51,720 nucleotides of DNA from positions 1-51,720 of the forward strand of contig JADZDP010000120.1 in assembly GCA_020850995.1 (NCBI GenBank), in the 5' to 3' direction. Position numbers and translations under genes: made by a program. The notes beneath the pieces are model-generated. The model worked only from the letters and a program-made list of their open reading frames with translations. It did no database searches and was not told where the DNA came from. Positions 26,728 through 35,868 of the stretch are shown here, one piece after another (the first letter of the stretch is position 1; each line of letters opens with the position of its first letter). Source of the DNA: Deltaproteobacteria bacterium. Lineage in GTDB: Bacteria > Myxococcota > UBA727 > VGSZ01.

Positions 26728-28098
26728 GTGGCCGTCGACGATGAACACCCCGATGACGCGCGCGCGCCAGCGCGACCTGCACCGCAGGCGCCGAAGGTCA
26801 ACCGGCTGTCGCGCTTCGCCAAGCTCACCGGCCTGGGCGCCAGCGTGACGGCGCGCCATGTAGCGCAAAAGGTCGCCGCTGCCTTCACCGACGACGCCGC
26901 CGCGGCCGAGGCCGAGCGCCGCGCGCGCACCAAGAGCGCCGAGCAGATGACCCGCACGCTCGGCGAGCTCAAGGGCGCGGCCATGAAGCTCGGGCAGATG
27001 CTCGCCACCGATCCCGAGCTCTTGCCGCCCGAGTTCGTCGACCAGCTTTCGTTGCTGCAGCACAGCGCGCCCGCCATGGACTTTGCCACCGTCACGTCCG
27101 CCGTCGAGCGCGCCTTCGAGCGACCGCTCGGCGAGCTGTACGCGGAGTTCTCCGAAGAGCCCATCGGCGCCGCCAGCATCGGGCAAGTGCATCGCGCGCG
27201 CACCAAGGACGGCATGGCCGTGGCCGTCAAGGTGCAATACCCGGGCATCGCCGACACCATCCGTAGCGACATGAAGAACCTCGGCTCGCTCTTGGTGATG
27301 GCGCGCGCCGCGATGCCCAAGGAGCGCGTCGACGGCTACCTCGAGGAGATCACCACGGTCATCGAGCGCGAGAGCGACTACCTCAATGAGGCCGAGAACC
27401 TCGAGCGCTTCCAGGTGTTGCTCAAGGACGTCGAAGGCGTGCGCGTGCCCATCCCGGTGCACGAGCTGACGCGCAAGACCGTCTTGACCATGGAGCTGTT
27501 TCGCGGCCGCCGGCTCGAGGAGTGGCTCGCCGACGCGCCCGACGAGCAGAAGACCAAACAGGGCGAGCGCTTGCTGGCCGCCTACCTGGAGATGCTGCAC
27601 GAGCACGGCGCGTTGCACGCCGACCCGCACCCGGGGAACTTCCTGGTGCTCGACGATGCGTCGAGCGGCGACGTGCCTCCTATTGGTTTGCTCGACCTCG
27701 GCTGTGTGCGCGACTTCCCCGTGGCGTTCATGGACATGCAGCTCGAGCTGCTCACCGCGCTGTGGCGCCACGACCTCGACGACATGCAGCGCCTGTGGCG
27801 CGCCATGGGCTTCCTCGACGAACGCGTCGACGCCGAGCTCATCTACGACTGGCTGCGGCTGTTGTTCGAGCCATTGCTCGTCGACCGGGTCACCGACTTC
27901 GGCACCTGGAAGGTGAACGAGGCAGCCATGCGTTTCGTGCTCGACAACCCGTCCATCAAGCTGTGGGCGCCGCCGCGCGAGGTGCTGTTCTACGTGCGTG
28001 TGCTCGCCGGCATGCGCGCGCTCCTCCACAAGGTCGGCATGAAGGTGAACGCCTACCAGATCTCGCGGCGCGTGGTGCGCGAGCGCGGTCTGCTGTAG
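26728..28098 (+). CDS. UbiB/AarF/ABC1-family atypical kinase
   Basis: 456 residues from a GTG at 26728. The family markers are in order: KGAAMKLGQMLATDPELLPPEF (the KxGQ motif), the Ala-rich nucleotide loop PIGAASIGQVHRA, AVAVKVQYPGI (invariant Lys), ERESDYLNEAENLERF, HADPHPGNFLV (catalytic loop) and GLLDLGCV (metal-binding Asp). No C-terminal membrane helix is evident. Members of this family are linked to ubiquinone synthesis or lipid homeostasis through ATPase activity rather than classical protein phosphorylation. It is followed 11 bp later by mutL. Confidence 0.9.
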   Translation: MAVDDEHPDDARAPARPAPQAPKVNRLSRFAKLTGLGASVTARHVAQKVAAAFTDDAAAAEAERRARTKSAEQMTRTLGELKGAAMKLGQMLATDPELLPPEFVDQLSLLQHSAPAMDFATVTSAVERAFERPLGELYAEFSEEPIGAASIGQVHRARTKDGMAVAVKVQYPGIADTIRSDMKNLGSLLVMARAAMPKERVDGYLEEITTVIERESDYLNEAENLERFQVLLKDVEGVRVPIPVHELTRKTVLTMELFRGRRLEEWLADAPDEQKTKQGERLLAAYLEMLHEHGALHADPHPGNFLVLDDASSGDVPPIGLLDLGCVRDFPVAFMDMQLELLTALWRHDLDDMQRLWRAMGFLDERVDAELIYDWLRLLFEPLLVDRVTDFGTWKVNEAAMRFVLDNPSIKLWAPPREVLFYVRVLAGMRALLHKVGMKVNAYQISRRVVRERGLL

Positions 28099-28109
28099 AG
28101 GGCCACGGC

Positions 28110-29918
28110 GTGGGTGGTATCCGCGTCCTCGACAGCGCTGTCGCCGATCAAATCGCGGCCGGCGAGGTCGTCGAGCGTCCTGCCAGCGTCGTCAAGGAGC
28201 TCGTCGAGAACGCGCTCGACGCCGGCGCCAGCCACGTCGACGTCCACGTGCAGGGCGGCGGGCTCGAGCGCATCGCCGTGCTCGACGATGGCGGCGGCAT
28301 GGACGCCGCCGACGCCGTCCTGTGCTTCTCGCGCCACGCCACCAGCAAGCTGCGCGTGGCCGACGACCTGCGCTGCCTGCGCACTTTTGGCTTCCGCGGC
28401 GAGGCGCTGGCGGCGGTCGCGTCGGTGGCGCGGGTCACCCTGACCACACGCGCCGCCGACACCGAGGTCGCGCAACAAGTGCGCGTCGAGGGCGGGCGCG
28501 TGGCCCGGGTTGGCGAAGCGGGCGCGCCGCGCGGTACCCGTGTCGATGTCGAGGACCTGTTCTTCAACACACCGGCGCGCAAGAAGTTCCTCAAGGCCGC
28601 GCGCACCGAGGTGGGCTACGTCGAGGACACGGTGGCCAGCGGCGCCCTGGCGACACCGTCGGTGGCGTTTCGCCTGGTGGTCGACGGCAAGACCGCGCTC
28701 GACCTGCCGGCGGCGCCCACCAACGTGACGCCCGAGCACCCATCACGCATCGAGCGCACCGTCGGCTGTCTCGGCAAGCACCTGCGACCGCACCTCTTCC
28801 CCTTCGTCGGGCAGACCGAGCTGCTCACCCTGGCCGGGCACGTGGTGGCGCCGCTCGAGACGCGGCGCGATCTGGCCGGCGTGCATCTGTCCGTGAACGG
28901 GCGCCCCGTGGCCGACCGCGGCCTGGTGCAAGCGGTGCGCACGGCGTTTCGCACGCTGCTCGAAGTGGGGCGGCAACCCATCGTGGCCCTCGATCTGGCC
29001 ATCGACCCCGAGCTCGTCGACGTCAACGTGCACCCACGCAAGGCCGAGGTGCGCTTCGCCGATCCGCGGCGCGTCCACGGTCACGTGATCGGCCTGCTGT
29101 CCGACTTCCTGTCGCGTACGCCGTGGCTCAAGGCCCCCGCGCCCGCGCGCGTGTTCACGCTCTCGTCGACGGGCGCGCCCGCACCGATGGCGCCCACGAG
29201 CACCACCAGCGCGGCTCCCGTCGACGTCCACAGCTACCACCAGCGCGTGCGCGAGGCGCTGGCCCGCGCCGACGCCGGGAGCAACGCGCGCGGGCTCGCG
29301 GTGCCCGCCGCCGGCACCGGCGCAGCGACGTCGTTTTCGTCGTTGCGCGTGGTGGGCCAAGTGGGCGGCACCTACCTCGTGCTCGACGGGCCCGACGGCA
29401 TGGTGCTCATCGACCAGCACGCGGCCCACGAGCGCGTGGTGTTCGAGCGCCTGCGCGCCGCGCGCACGCAAACACAGGCGCCGTCACAGCCCCTGTTGGT
29501 GCCGCTGCAGGTGGAGCTCGGCGCGCTCGAGCTCGCCGCCCTCGACGACGATGGTGCGCGCGCGCTGCTCGAGCGCCACGGCCTGGTCATCGAGCGCTTC
29601 GGGCCACGCACCGCGCTCATCAAGGCGCTGCCACCGGGGCTCTCCGCCAAGAAGGCAGAGCTGATCACGCGCGACGCGCTCGCCGAGCTGGCGCGCCAGG
29701 GCAGCGCCGGCGCGCTCGACGAGCGCCTCGACGCGCTGTGCGCCCGCCTGGCCTGTCACGCCGCCGTGCGCGCCGGCGACGCGCTCGCGCACGAGGGCGT
29801 GCGCGCGCTCTTGCGCGACCTCGACGCCATCGATCTCGGTGCCCACTGCCCCCACGGCCGCCCGGTGGTGCGCACGCTGCGCTTCCACGAGCTGGCCGGC
29901 TGGTTCGATCGACGATGA
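28110..29918 (+). CDS. mutL: DNA mismatch repair protein MutL, endonuclease type
   Basis: 602 residues from a GTG with GAGGG 8 nt upstream. The N-terminal GHKL ATPase is complete: IAAGEVVERPASVVKELVENALDAG, DDGGGM, RHATSKL, TFGFRGEAL, GTRVDVEDLFFNTPAR and VDVNVHPRKAEVRF. After a Ser/Thr/Ala-rich linker (about 345-405), the C-terminal domain has DQHAAHERVVFE, matching the DQHA-x2-E-x4-E endonuclease motif, and CPHGRP near the end, a zinc-site motif of the same class. So this MutL should nick DNA itself, as in bacteria without MutH. It overlaps miaA by 4 bp, the classical mutL-miaA order. Confidence 0.97.
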   Translation: MGGIRVLDSAVADQIAAGEVVERPASVVKELVENALDAGASHVDVHVQGGGLERIAVLDDGGGMDAADAVLCFSRHATSKLRVADDLRCLRTFGFRGEALAAVASVARVTLTTRAADTEVAQQVRVEGGRVARVGEAGAPRGTRVDVEDLFFNTPARKKFLKAARTEVGYVEDTVASGALATPSVAFRLVVDGKTALDLPAAPTNVTPEHPSRIERTVGCLGKHLRPHLFPFVGQTELLTLAGHVVAPLETRRDLAGVHLSVNGRPVADRGLVQAVRTAFRTLLEVGRQPIVALDLAIDPELVDVNVHPRKAEVRFADPRRVHGHVIGLLSDFLSRTPWLKAPAPARVFTLSSTGAPAPMAPTSTTSAAPVDVHSYHQRVREALARADAGSNARGLAVPAAGTGAATSFSSLRVVGQVGGTYLVLDGPDGMVLIDQHAAHERVVFERLRAARTQTQAPSQPLLVPLQVELGALELAALDDDGARALLERHGLVIERFGPRTALIKALPPGLSAKKAELITRDALAELARQGSAGALDERLDALCARLACHAAVRAGDALAHEGVRALLRDLDAIDLGAHCPHGRPVVRTLRFHELAGWFDRR

Positions 29919-30661
29919 GCGCCCACATCGTCGTCATCGGCGGGCCCACCGGCGCGGGCAAGAGCGCGCACGCGCTGCGCCTCGCGCTCGAGCTCGGTGG
30001 CGAGATCGTGTGCGCCGACAGCCGGCAGCTGTACGCGGGCCTGCCCATCGCCTCGGCCGGGCCCACCAGCGACGAGCGCACGCGCGCGCCGCACCACGGC
30101 TACGGCACGGTCGACCCCCTCGACCCACCGATGAGCGCCGGGCGCTTCGTCGAGATCGCCGACGCGCTCGTGACCGAGATCCACGCGCGCGGGCGCGTGG
30201 CCGTCCTCGTGGGCGGCACCGGCCTCTACCTGCGCGCGTGGCGCTTCGGGCTCGATGCACCGCGTCAACCCGGAGAGCCGCCGCGCGACATGGCGGCCTT
30301 CCTGACGCGCGCGCCACGTGCATGCGCCGCCAACGCGCGCTCCCTGCTCGTCGACGCCACCCTCGACGAGCTGGAGCCGCGCCTCCGGGCGCGCGCGGCG
30401 CGCATGTTCGACGAGGGCCTGGTCGACGAGGCGCTGGCCCTGCGCGCGCGCCTGCCCGCCGATCACCCGCTGCTCCACACCATCGGCACCGAGGAGGCGC
30501 TGGCGCTCGCCGACGGCACCCTCGACCGCGTGGCGGCCATCGCGCGCACCGTCCTGCGCACGCGCCAATACGCACGACGCCAACGCACCTGGTTCAAGAA
30601 GGAGCCGTGGTGGGAGCGCTCGTCGCCGGTGGGGCTTCCCGAGGGGCGCGATCCCCGGTAG
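29915..30661 (+). CDS. miaA: tRNA dimethylallyltransferase MiaA, short form
   Basis: 248 residues, against about 300-316 in typical MiaA. The N-terminal half is canonical: P-loop GPTGAGKS, DSRQLYAGLPIASAGPT, HHGYGTVDPLDPPMSAGRF, VLVGGTGLYLRA. The C-terminal YARRQRTWFKKEPWW is also present. The central insertion of MiaA, normally containing DPxxAxxIxxND and RALE, is missing: the protein goes from LDAPRQPGEPPRDMAAFL directly to LDELEPRLRARAARMF. MiaA adds a dimethylallyl group to A37 of tRNAs reading U-starting codons. Start and stop look normal and the gene is coupled to mutL, so this seems a natural compact version rather than a broken gene. Confidence 0.88.
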   Translation: MSAHIVVIGGPTGAGKSAHALRLALELGGEIVCADSRQLYAGLPIASAGPTSDERTRAPHHGYGTVDPLDPPMSAGRFVEIADALVTEIHARGRVAVLVGGTGLYLRAWRFGLDAPRQPGEPPRDMAAFLTRAPRACAANARSLLVDATLDELEPRLRARAARMFDEGLVDEALALRARLPADHPLLHTIGTEEALALADGTLDRVAAIARTVLRTRQYARRQRTWFKKEPWWERSSPVGLPEGRDPR

Positions 30662-30670
30662 AGGCGCGCG

Positions 30671-32479
30671 ATGCGTCCGCTGTTCGCGCCCCACCTCTCG
30701 TCGCTGCTCCCCTACGTTCCCGGCAAGCCCATCGAGGAGACCGAACGCGAATTCGAGGTGCGCGGCGTCGCCAAGCTGGCGTCCAACGAGAACTGCCTCG
30801 GCCCCTCGCCCAAGGCCACCGAGGCGCTGCGCGCGTTTTTCGCGCACGGCCACCTCTATCCGGACGCCGGCGGCTTCTACCTGAAAGAGCGCTTGCTGAA
30901 GCTCCACGCCGCCCATGGCATCGCGGCGCGCCAGATCGTCCTCGGCAACGGCACCAACGAGCTCATCACGCTCTTTGGACGCGCGTTGCTCGGCGTGGGC
31001 GACAAGCTGCTCAACGCCTGGCCGAGCTTCGTGTGCTACCGCATCGTCGCGCGCGCCCAGGGCGTCGAGGAGGTGGCGGTCCCCCTCGATGCGTCGCTCG
31101 GCTACGACCTGCCGGCGCTGGCGCGCGCCGCCGCTGCCGACCCCGACATCAAGCTCGTGTTCATCGCCAACCCGAACAACCCCACGGGGCGCATGGTGAC
31201 GCGCGCGCAGCTCGAGGAGTTCTTCGCGGCCGCGCCCGCCGACCTGGTGGTGGTGCTCGATGAGGCCTACGCAGAGTACGTCGTCGACGCCGACTATCCC
31301 GATGGGCTCGCCTGGGTGCAGCGCCGGCCGCGCACCGCGGTGCTGCGTACCTTCTCGAAGATCCACGGTTTGGCCGGGCTGCGCATCGGCTACGCGGTGT
31401 GCGATCCCGAGATCGCCGTGCTGCTCGATCGCCTGCGCGATCCCTTCAACACGTCGGCAGCAGCACAGGTCGCCGCCTTGGCCGCCCTCGACGACGAGGC
31501 GCACCTGGCGCGCGCCCGCGCGCACAACGCCGCCGAGCTGCCGAAGCTGTCGAGCGGCCTCGCCGCGCGCGGCTTCGCGGTGACGCCGTCGGTGGGCAAC
31601 TTCGTGCTCGCCGAGATCGGCGGCGAGCTGCCCGAGGTGCCAGCGCTCAACGACGCGCTCTTGCGCCGCGGCGTCATCGTGCGGCCTGTCGGCAACTACG
31701 GGCTCACGCGCCACGTGCGCGTCACCGTGGGCACGGCCGCTGAGAACCAGCGCCTGCTCGCCGCCGTCGACGACCTGCTGGCCCAGCGTCGGCGCCGCAT
31801 GGCCACGCCGCTCATCGTCGCCCTCGACGGGCCCGCGGGTGCTGGCAAGAGCACCGTTGCCAAGCTGGTGGCCGAGCGCGCGGGGCTCGCGCTCGTCGAC
31901 ACGGGCGCCATCTATCGCTCCGTGGGGCTGGTGGCGCTGCGCCGCGGGGTCTCGCTCGACGACGGCACAGCCCTCGGCACCATCGCGGGCGAGCTCGCCG
32001 GCACGCTGCGCTTCTCCTGGCAAGCGGGGCAGAACCGCGTGTTCCTCGGCGACGAAGATGTGTCGCACGCGATCCGTACGCCCGAGGCCAGCGCCGCGTC
32101 GTCGGCCGTGAGCCGCCACCCGCCGGTGCGCGCGGCGTTGCTCGGCTTGCAGCGCGAGCTCGGCCGCCGCGCGTCGGGCGCCGTGCTCGAGGGGCGCGAC
32201 ATCGGCACCGTGGTGTTCCCCGACGCCAAGGTCAAGGCCTTCGTCACCGCCAGCCCCGAGGAGCGCGCGCGCCGGCGCATGAATGAGCTGGCCGACAAGG
32301 GGCACAGCGAGCCCTTCGACAAGGTGCTCGCCGAGATCGTGCAGCGCGACAAGCAAGACAGCGAGCGCGCCGCGGCTCCCCTCAAGCCCGCCGCCGACGC
32401 CATCGTCGTCGACAGCTCGGGCAAGAGCATCGACGAGGTGACCAACACCATCCTCGCGCTGATCCACCGCGCGGGGTGA
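30671..32479 (+). CDS. Fusion of histidinol-phosphate aminotransferase-like protein and cytidylate kinase
   Basis: One uninterrupted frame of 602 codons. Residues 1-376 are a HisC-type PLP enzyme: KLASNENCLGPSPKA, YPDAGGFYLKERL, GNGTNELI, FIANPNNPTGRM, LDEAYAEY, and the PLP lysine in RTFSKIHGLAGLRIGY. Residues 377-602 are a complete cytidylate kinase: MATPLIVALDGPAGAGKST, VDTGAIYRSVGL, VLEGRDIGTVVFPDA, ASPEERARRRMNEL, DKQDSERAAAPL. The joint is LLAQRRRR-MATPL, with no stop codon and no ribosome site before the internal ATG at 31799. HisC makes histidinol phosphate (or acts on aromatic keto acids); Cmk phosphorylates CMP and dCMP. Separate translation from the internal ATG remains possible. 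Confidence 0.88.
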   Translation: MRPLFAPHLSSLLPYVPGKPIEETEREFEVRGVAKLASNENCLGPSPKATEALRAFFAHGHLYPDAGGFYLKERLLKLHAAHGIAARQIVLGNGTNELITLFGRALLGVGDKLLNAWPSFVCYRIVARAQGVEEVAVPLDASLGYDLPALARAAAADPDIKLVFIANPNNPTGRMVTRAQLEEFFAAAPADLVVVLDEAYAEYVVDADYPDGLAWVQRRPRTAVLRTFSKIHGLAGLRIGYAVCDPEIAVLLDRLRDPFNTSAAAQVAALAALDDEAHLARARAHNAAELPKLSSGLAARGFAVTPSVGNFVLAEIGGELPEVPALNDALLRRGVIVRPVGNYGLTRHVRVTVGTAAENQRLLAAVDDLLAQRRRRMATPLIVALDGPAGAGKSTVAKLVAERAGLALVDTGAIYRSVGLVALRRGVSLDDGTALGTIAGELAGTLRFSWQAGQNRVFLGDEDVSHAIRTPEASAASSAVSRHPPVRAALLGLQRELGRRASGAVLEGRDIGTVVFPDAKVKAFVTASPEERARRRMNELADKGHSEPFDKVLAEIVQRDKQDSERAAAPLKPAADAIVVDSSGKSIDEVTNTILALIHRAG

Positions 32480-32485
32480 CGGTCG

Positions 32486-32995
32486 TCAGTAGCCGTAGTT
32501 CGACGGGGGCGGTGGCGCGCCGTCGATCGGTGGCGGCGCGGGCGTCGCACCGGGCTCCAACGTCACGCTAAGGGTCTTCGGCGCCTGGAAGCCCATGAGG
32601 AAGAGCTGCACCGGCACCTCGGCGTACAGGAGGGGCGCCACGCACGGGGCGAATCCGCAGAACGGGATGATGAACGCGGCGACGGAGCCGCTGAGGCCGA
32701 GCGCGAGGCACGCCACCGTGTCGACCCCGGCGCCGGCGGCGAGCCCCATGACGTCGATCTCCGAGCGCGGCACCTTCACCGTCTTCTGCAGCGCGCCCTT
32801 CTTTAAGGTCACCTCCACCGACGAGCCCATGCCGCCGGCAGGGACGTTCAGCGTCATGGGCGTCGTGCCCACCGGCTTGCCCTCGAAGGTCACTTCCGCA
32901 CCCGACGGAGTCGACTCGAGCTGCATGGCAGTTGCGCATGCGAGCTGCATGGCGACGATGGGCGCCAACAAGAGCAAGCGAGAGAGCAAAGGCAC
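32486..32995 (-). CDS. PEGA-domain lipoprotein
   Basis: 169 residues from a GTG with GGAG 6 nt upstream, which decides the start. The signal is MPLLSRLLLLAPIVAMQLACAT. A PEGA-like beta domain follows: LESTPSGAEVTFEGKPVGTTPMTLNVP. Next is a hydrophobic hairpin (TVACLALGLSGSVAAFIIPFCGFAPCVAPLLYAEVP in pieces), and the tail is Pro-rich. PEGA domains are common in surface lipoproteins; no enzyme activity is expected. It is convergent with the hisC-cmk gene (6 bp between stops). Confidence 0.8.
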   Translation of the reverse strand: MPLLSRLLLLAPIVAMQLACATAMQLESTPSGAEVTFEGKPVGTTPMTLNVPAGGMGSSVEVTLKKGALQKTVKVPRSEIDVMGLAAGAGVDTVACLALGLSGSVAAFIIPFCGFAPCVAPLLYAEVPVQLFLMGFQAPKTLSVTLEPGATPAPPPIDGAPPPPSNYGY

Positions 32996-33025
32996 CTTCG
33001 ACTCCGTGGTGAGGGCCGCGCCACT

Positions 33026-33823
33026 CTACCGGCGCCGTGCACCGCAGGCCAAGTGGTACCCACCCTCGAGGCGTCGCCGCGGCCCGCGCATGCCCGCGGC
33101 GAGTGCGAGCACCAGCAGCGCCGCCGTCGTCGGGCGCCAGGTGCGCGTCGACGTGCACGCGCACGCGAGCGCCTGCGGCACCTCGATCTCCACCGGCACC
33201 GCGGCACCCACGCGTCCGGCGAAGTCGACGCCGGCGACGTTGACCGTGTGTTTCCCCTCGGCGAACACCACGAGCTGATCCGTGGCGCTCGCGCCGTCCC
33301 AGCGCGCGCGCGCGCCCACGGTGGGCTGGCCGTCGACGACGCCGATGAAGAAGGCCGCGTCCGCGCCGGCGATGCCGATGGTGGCATAGCTGCCGCACGC
33401 ATCCACGCCACCCTGCCCCTGGGTCACGCCGTCGAGCAGTGCCTCGGGGCCCGCGGGGGGCGCCGGGGCCGGCGCCGCGCCCACGGTGAAGGTCGACTGC
33501 ACCGAGCCGTCCACCAGCACCAACACGTCGGTGCCAGGGGCGAGCGCGTCGAGCGGCAGGGCGCGGCGCACCGCCACGTCGGCGCCCGCCACGCCCGTCA
33601 GCACCATCTGCTCCATGGTGCTCGGGATGACGTTGCCTGCGCCGTCGTGGAGCGCGAGCTCGAGGTCGGCGCCGGCGGCGAAGGGCGTGACGTCGCTCGG
33701 CACGCCGGGCGTACCGTCGGCCGGGATGACGAAGCCGGCGGCCGGCGTCAGCAGGTCGCAGGGCAAGGCCGGCGCGGCGTACAGGACGGCGGCGAATACG
33801 GCGAGGAGCGGTGCGCGCACCAC
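33026..33823 (-). CDS. Secreted surface protein with MYXO-CTERM-like anchor
   Basis: 265 residues. A signal peptide (VRAPLLAVFAAVLYAAPALP) precedes Cys, then beta-rich sequence with a Pro/Ala linker (APAPAPPAGPE). The C-terminus is ALACACTST, a hydrophobic helix AALLVLALAAGM and then RGPRRR plus a short extra tail. Cys followed by a helix and an Arg cluster is the plan of the MYXO-CTERM sorting signal used by myxobacteria to display proteins on the surface. The extra residues after the Arg cluster are not usual. Two adjacent GTG codons (33823, 33820) are possible starts. It is divergent from hisS. Function unknown. Confidence 0.72.
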   Translation of the reverse strand: MVRAPLLAVFAAVLYAAPALPCDLLTPAAGFVIPADGTPGVPSDVTPFAAGADLELALHDGAGNVIPSTMEQMVLTGVAGADVAVRRALPLDALAPGTDVLVLVDGSVQSTFTVGAAPAPAPPAGPEALLDGVTQGQGGVDACGSYATIGIAGADAAFFIGVVDGQPTVGARARWDGASATDQLVVFAEGKHTVNVAGVDFAGRVGAAVPVEIEVPQALACACTSTRTWRPTTAALLVLALAAGMRGPRRRLEGGYHLACGARRR

Positions 33824-33910
33824 GGCAGGGTAGCACGGCGCTTCCGACGCGCACGTCGACGCGCTATGGCCCTGCCGGACGTCGTCGGCGACGTCGAGAG
33901 CGGAGTAGCC

Positions 33911-35185
33911 ATGGAGACGGTGCGCGCCCCCAAGGGCATGAACGACCTGTTCGAGGACGAGCTCGCCACCTGGCGGCACCTCGAGCGTACGGTGCGTGAG
34001 GTGTTCTTGGCCTACGGCTTCGGCGAGGTGCGCACCCCCATCGTCGAGGAGGCCGAGCTGTTCGTGCGCGGCGTGGGCGAGGGCACCGATATCGTCGGCA
34101 AGGAGATGTTCATCTTCCCCGACCGCGACCCGAAGGCACCCAAGCAGCTGTGCTTGCGCCCCGAGAACACCGCCGGCGTGGTGCGCGCCATGATCGAGAA
34201 CGGCAAGATCGCCGCCGACGCGTATTGGAAGGTCTTCTACCTGGGGCCCCAGTTCCGAAACGAGCGTCCGCAGGCCGGCCGCTATCGCCAGTTCCACCAG
34301 CTCGGCTGCGAGGTGGTCGGGTACGGCGAGCCCGCCGCCGACGTCGAGGTCATCGCGTCGGCGCACACCATCCTGTCGCGCCTGGGCATCACCGACGTGG
34401 CGCTGCACCTGTCGTCCATCGGCGACGCCGCCGATCGCCCGCGCTACAAAGAGGCGCTGCTCGCTTACCTGCAGCCGCACGAGGCCTCGCTGACCGACGA
34501 CAGCAAGCGCCGGCTGCGCACGAACCCCCTGCGCATCCTCGACAGCAAGGACGAGGGCGACCGCCGCATCTGCGCCGACGCGCCCAAGCCGCTCGAGTTC
34601 CTGTCTGACGACGCGCGTGCGCACTTCGACGCGGTCAAGGCGGGGCTCGAGCGCCTCGGCATCCCGTACCGCGTGGATCCGCTCTTGGTGCGCGGCCTCG
34701 ACTACTACACGCGCACCGTGTTCGAGCTCATCGGCACCCACGGGCTCGGCTCCCAGTCCACGGTCATCGCGGGCGGGCGCTACGACGGGCTGGTGACCGA
34801 GCTCGGCGGCCGCGCCACGCCAGCCGTGGGCTACGCGGGCGGGGTGGAGCGCCTGCTCTTGGTGATGCGAGCGTTGGGGCTCAGCGTGGCCCCGCTCGCG
34901 CCGGCGCTCATGCTCATCGGCGCCGACCAGGCCGGCCACGGGCGCTGCGCCGAGCTCGCCTACGCGCTGCGGCACGACGGCCTGGCGGTGGAGGTCGACC
35001 TGCGAGGTCGTAGCGTGAAGGCACAGATGCGACACGCCGACCGTGCCGGCGCGCGCTTTACTGCCGTCGTCGGTTCGAGCGAGATTGAGCGCGGCAGCGT
35101 GAACCTGAAGAACATGGCCGCCGGGAGCGTCGAAAGCGTCCCGTTGTCCGCCGAAGCGCTGGCGCGCGCCGCCCGAGGGTCTTGA
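33911..35185 (+). CDS. hisS: Histidyl-tRNA synthetase
   Basis: 424 residues, class II synthetase. It starts METVRAPKGMNDLF, has motif 1 region EVRTPIVEEAELFVRGVGEGTDIV, motif 2 RNERPQAGRYRQFHQLGCE, the HisRS-specific VRGLDYYTRTVFE, GGRYDGL and motif 3 GYAGGVERLLL, plus the anticodon-binding domain at the end (LMLIGADQAGHGRCAELAYALR). GGAG lies 5 nt before the ATG. It charges tRNA-His. The stop codon shares one base with the start of a TlpA-like gene, so the two are co-transcribed with a third secreted protein. Confidence 0.97.
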   Translation: METVRAPKGMNDLFEDELATWRHLERTVREVFLAYGFGEVRTPIVEEAELFVRGVGEGTDIVGKEMFIFPDRDPKAPKQLCLRPENTAGVVRAMIENGKIAADAYWKVFYLGPQFRNERPQAGRYRQFHQLGCEVVGYGEPAADVEVIASAHTILSRLGITDVALHLSSIGDAADRPRYKEALLAYLQPHEASLTDDSKRRLRTNPLRILDSKDEGDRRICADAPKPLEFLSDDARAHFDAVKAGLERLGIPYRVDPLLVRGLDYYTRTVFELIGTHGLGSQSTVIAGGRYDGLVTELGGRATPAVGYAGGVERLLLVMRALGLSVAPLAPALMLIGADQAGHGRCAELAYALRHDGLAVEVDLRGRSVKAQMRHADRAGARFTAVVGSSEIERGSVNLKNMAAGSVESVPLSAEALARAARGS

Positions 35186-35868
35186 TGCAGCACCTGTCCC
35201 TTCCTGCCCTCCTCCTTGCAGCATGCGCGCTGCTGTCGACCTCGACGGCGCGGGCCGAGGGCGCGCCCTCCGCCGACGGGCTCGCGCCCGGCGTGGCGGC
35301 GCCGCAGTTCAAGCTGCCGGTCGTCAACGAGTTCAGCGCGGCGCTGAAGGCCGGCGAGGTACCCAAGGCAGTGAAGAAGTGGGGTCCGGCCGACTGGAGC
35401 GGCGCCACCCCCATCGAGGCGAAGAAGCTCGTGATCATGAGCTTCTTCGCCACCTACTGCGAGCCCTGCAAGAAGGAGATGCCCGAGCTGGCGCGCCTCT
35501 ACGACGCCTACAAGGACCAGGGGCTCGGCGTCATGCTGGTGTCCATCGACAAGGGCGACGAGCAAAAGGACGAGATCCTGGCCCTGGCCGCGCAAAGCGG
35601 CGTCAAGTTCCCCGTGATGCACGATCGCTTTCAAGTGGTCGCGCGCCGCTACGCCGCCGAGCGCCTGCCGTACATGCTGATGCTCGACCCCGCGGGCACC
35701 ATCAAGACCGTGCACATCGGCTACACCGACGAGGTCAAGGCCAACCTCGAGGCGGAGGTGCGCGCGGGCCTCGGGCTCGCGCCCTTGCCGCCTCCCGCCC
35801 CAGAGCCACCCGCCAAGGCCCCCACGGGCAAGGGCGGGAAGGGCGACGGCAAGAAGGGAAAGAGCTGA
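35185..35868 (+). CDS. TlpA/ResA-like periplasmic thioredoxin
   Basis: 227 residues. A signal peptide (MQHLSLPALLLAACALLSTSTARA) is followed by a thioredoxin fold with ATYCEPCKKEMPELARLY (active site CEPC), VMLVSIDKG and the cis-Pro region AERLPYMLMLDPAG. The C-terminus is Pro- and then Gly/Lys-rich. Such proteins reduce or exchange disulfides outside the cytoplasm, for instance in cytochrome c maturation. Here many neighbours are Cys-rich exported proteins, which could be substrates (inference). It is joined to hisS by a 1-bp overlap and to the next gene by another. Confidence 0.9.
   Translation: MQHLSLPALLLAACALLSTSTARAEGAPSADGLAPGVAAPQFKLPVVNEFSAALKAGEVPKAVKKWGPADWSGATPIEAKKLVIMSFFATYCEPCKKEMPELARLYDAYKDQGLGVMLVSIDKGDEQKDEILALAAQSGVKFPVMHDRFQVVARRYAAERLPYMLMLDPAGTIKTVHIGYTDEVKANLEAEVRAGLGLAPLPPPAPEPPAKAPTGKGGKGDGKKGKS

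Noticed and set aside
28099..28109. Frameshift joining the UbiB-type kinase and mutL
   Set aside because: Each gene has its own stop, ribosome site and start; the apparent continuation is an unrelated frame.
29756..32467. 903-codon minus-strand frame opposite mutL-miaA-hisC-cmk
   Set aside because: Four conserved enzymes are encoded on the plus strand; the minus frame is compositionally a shadow.
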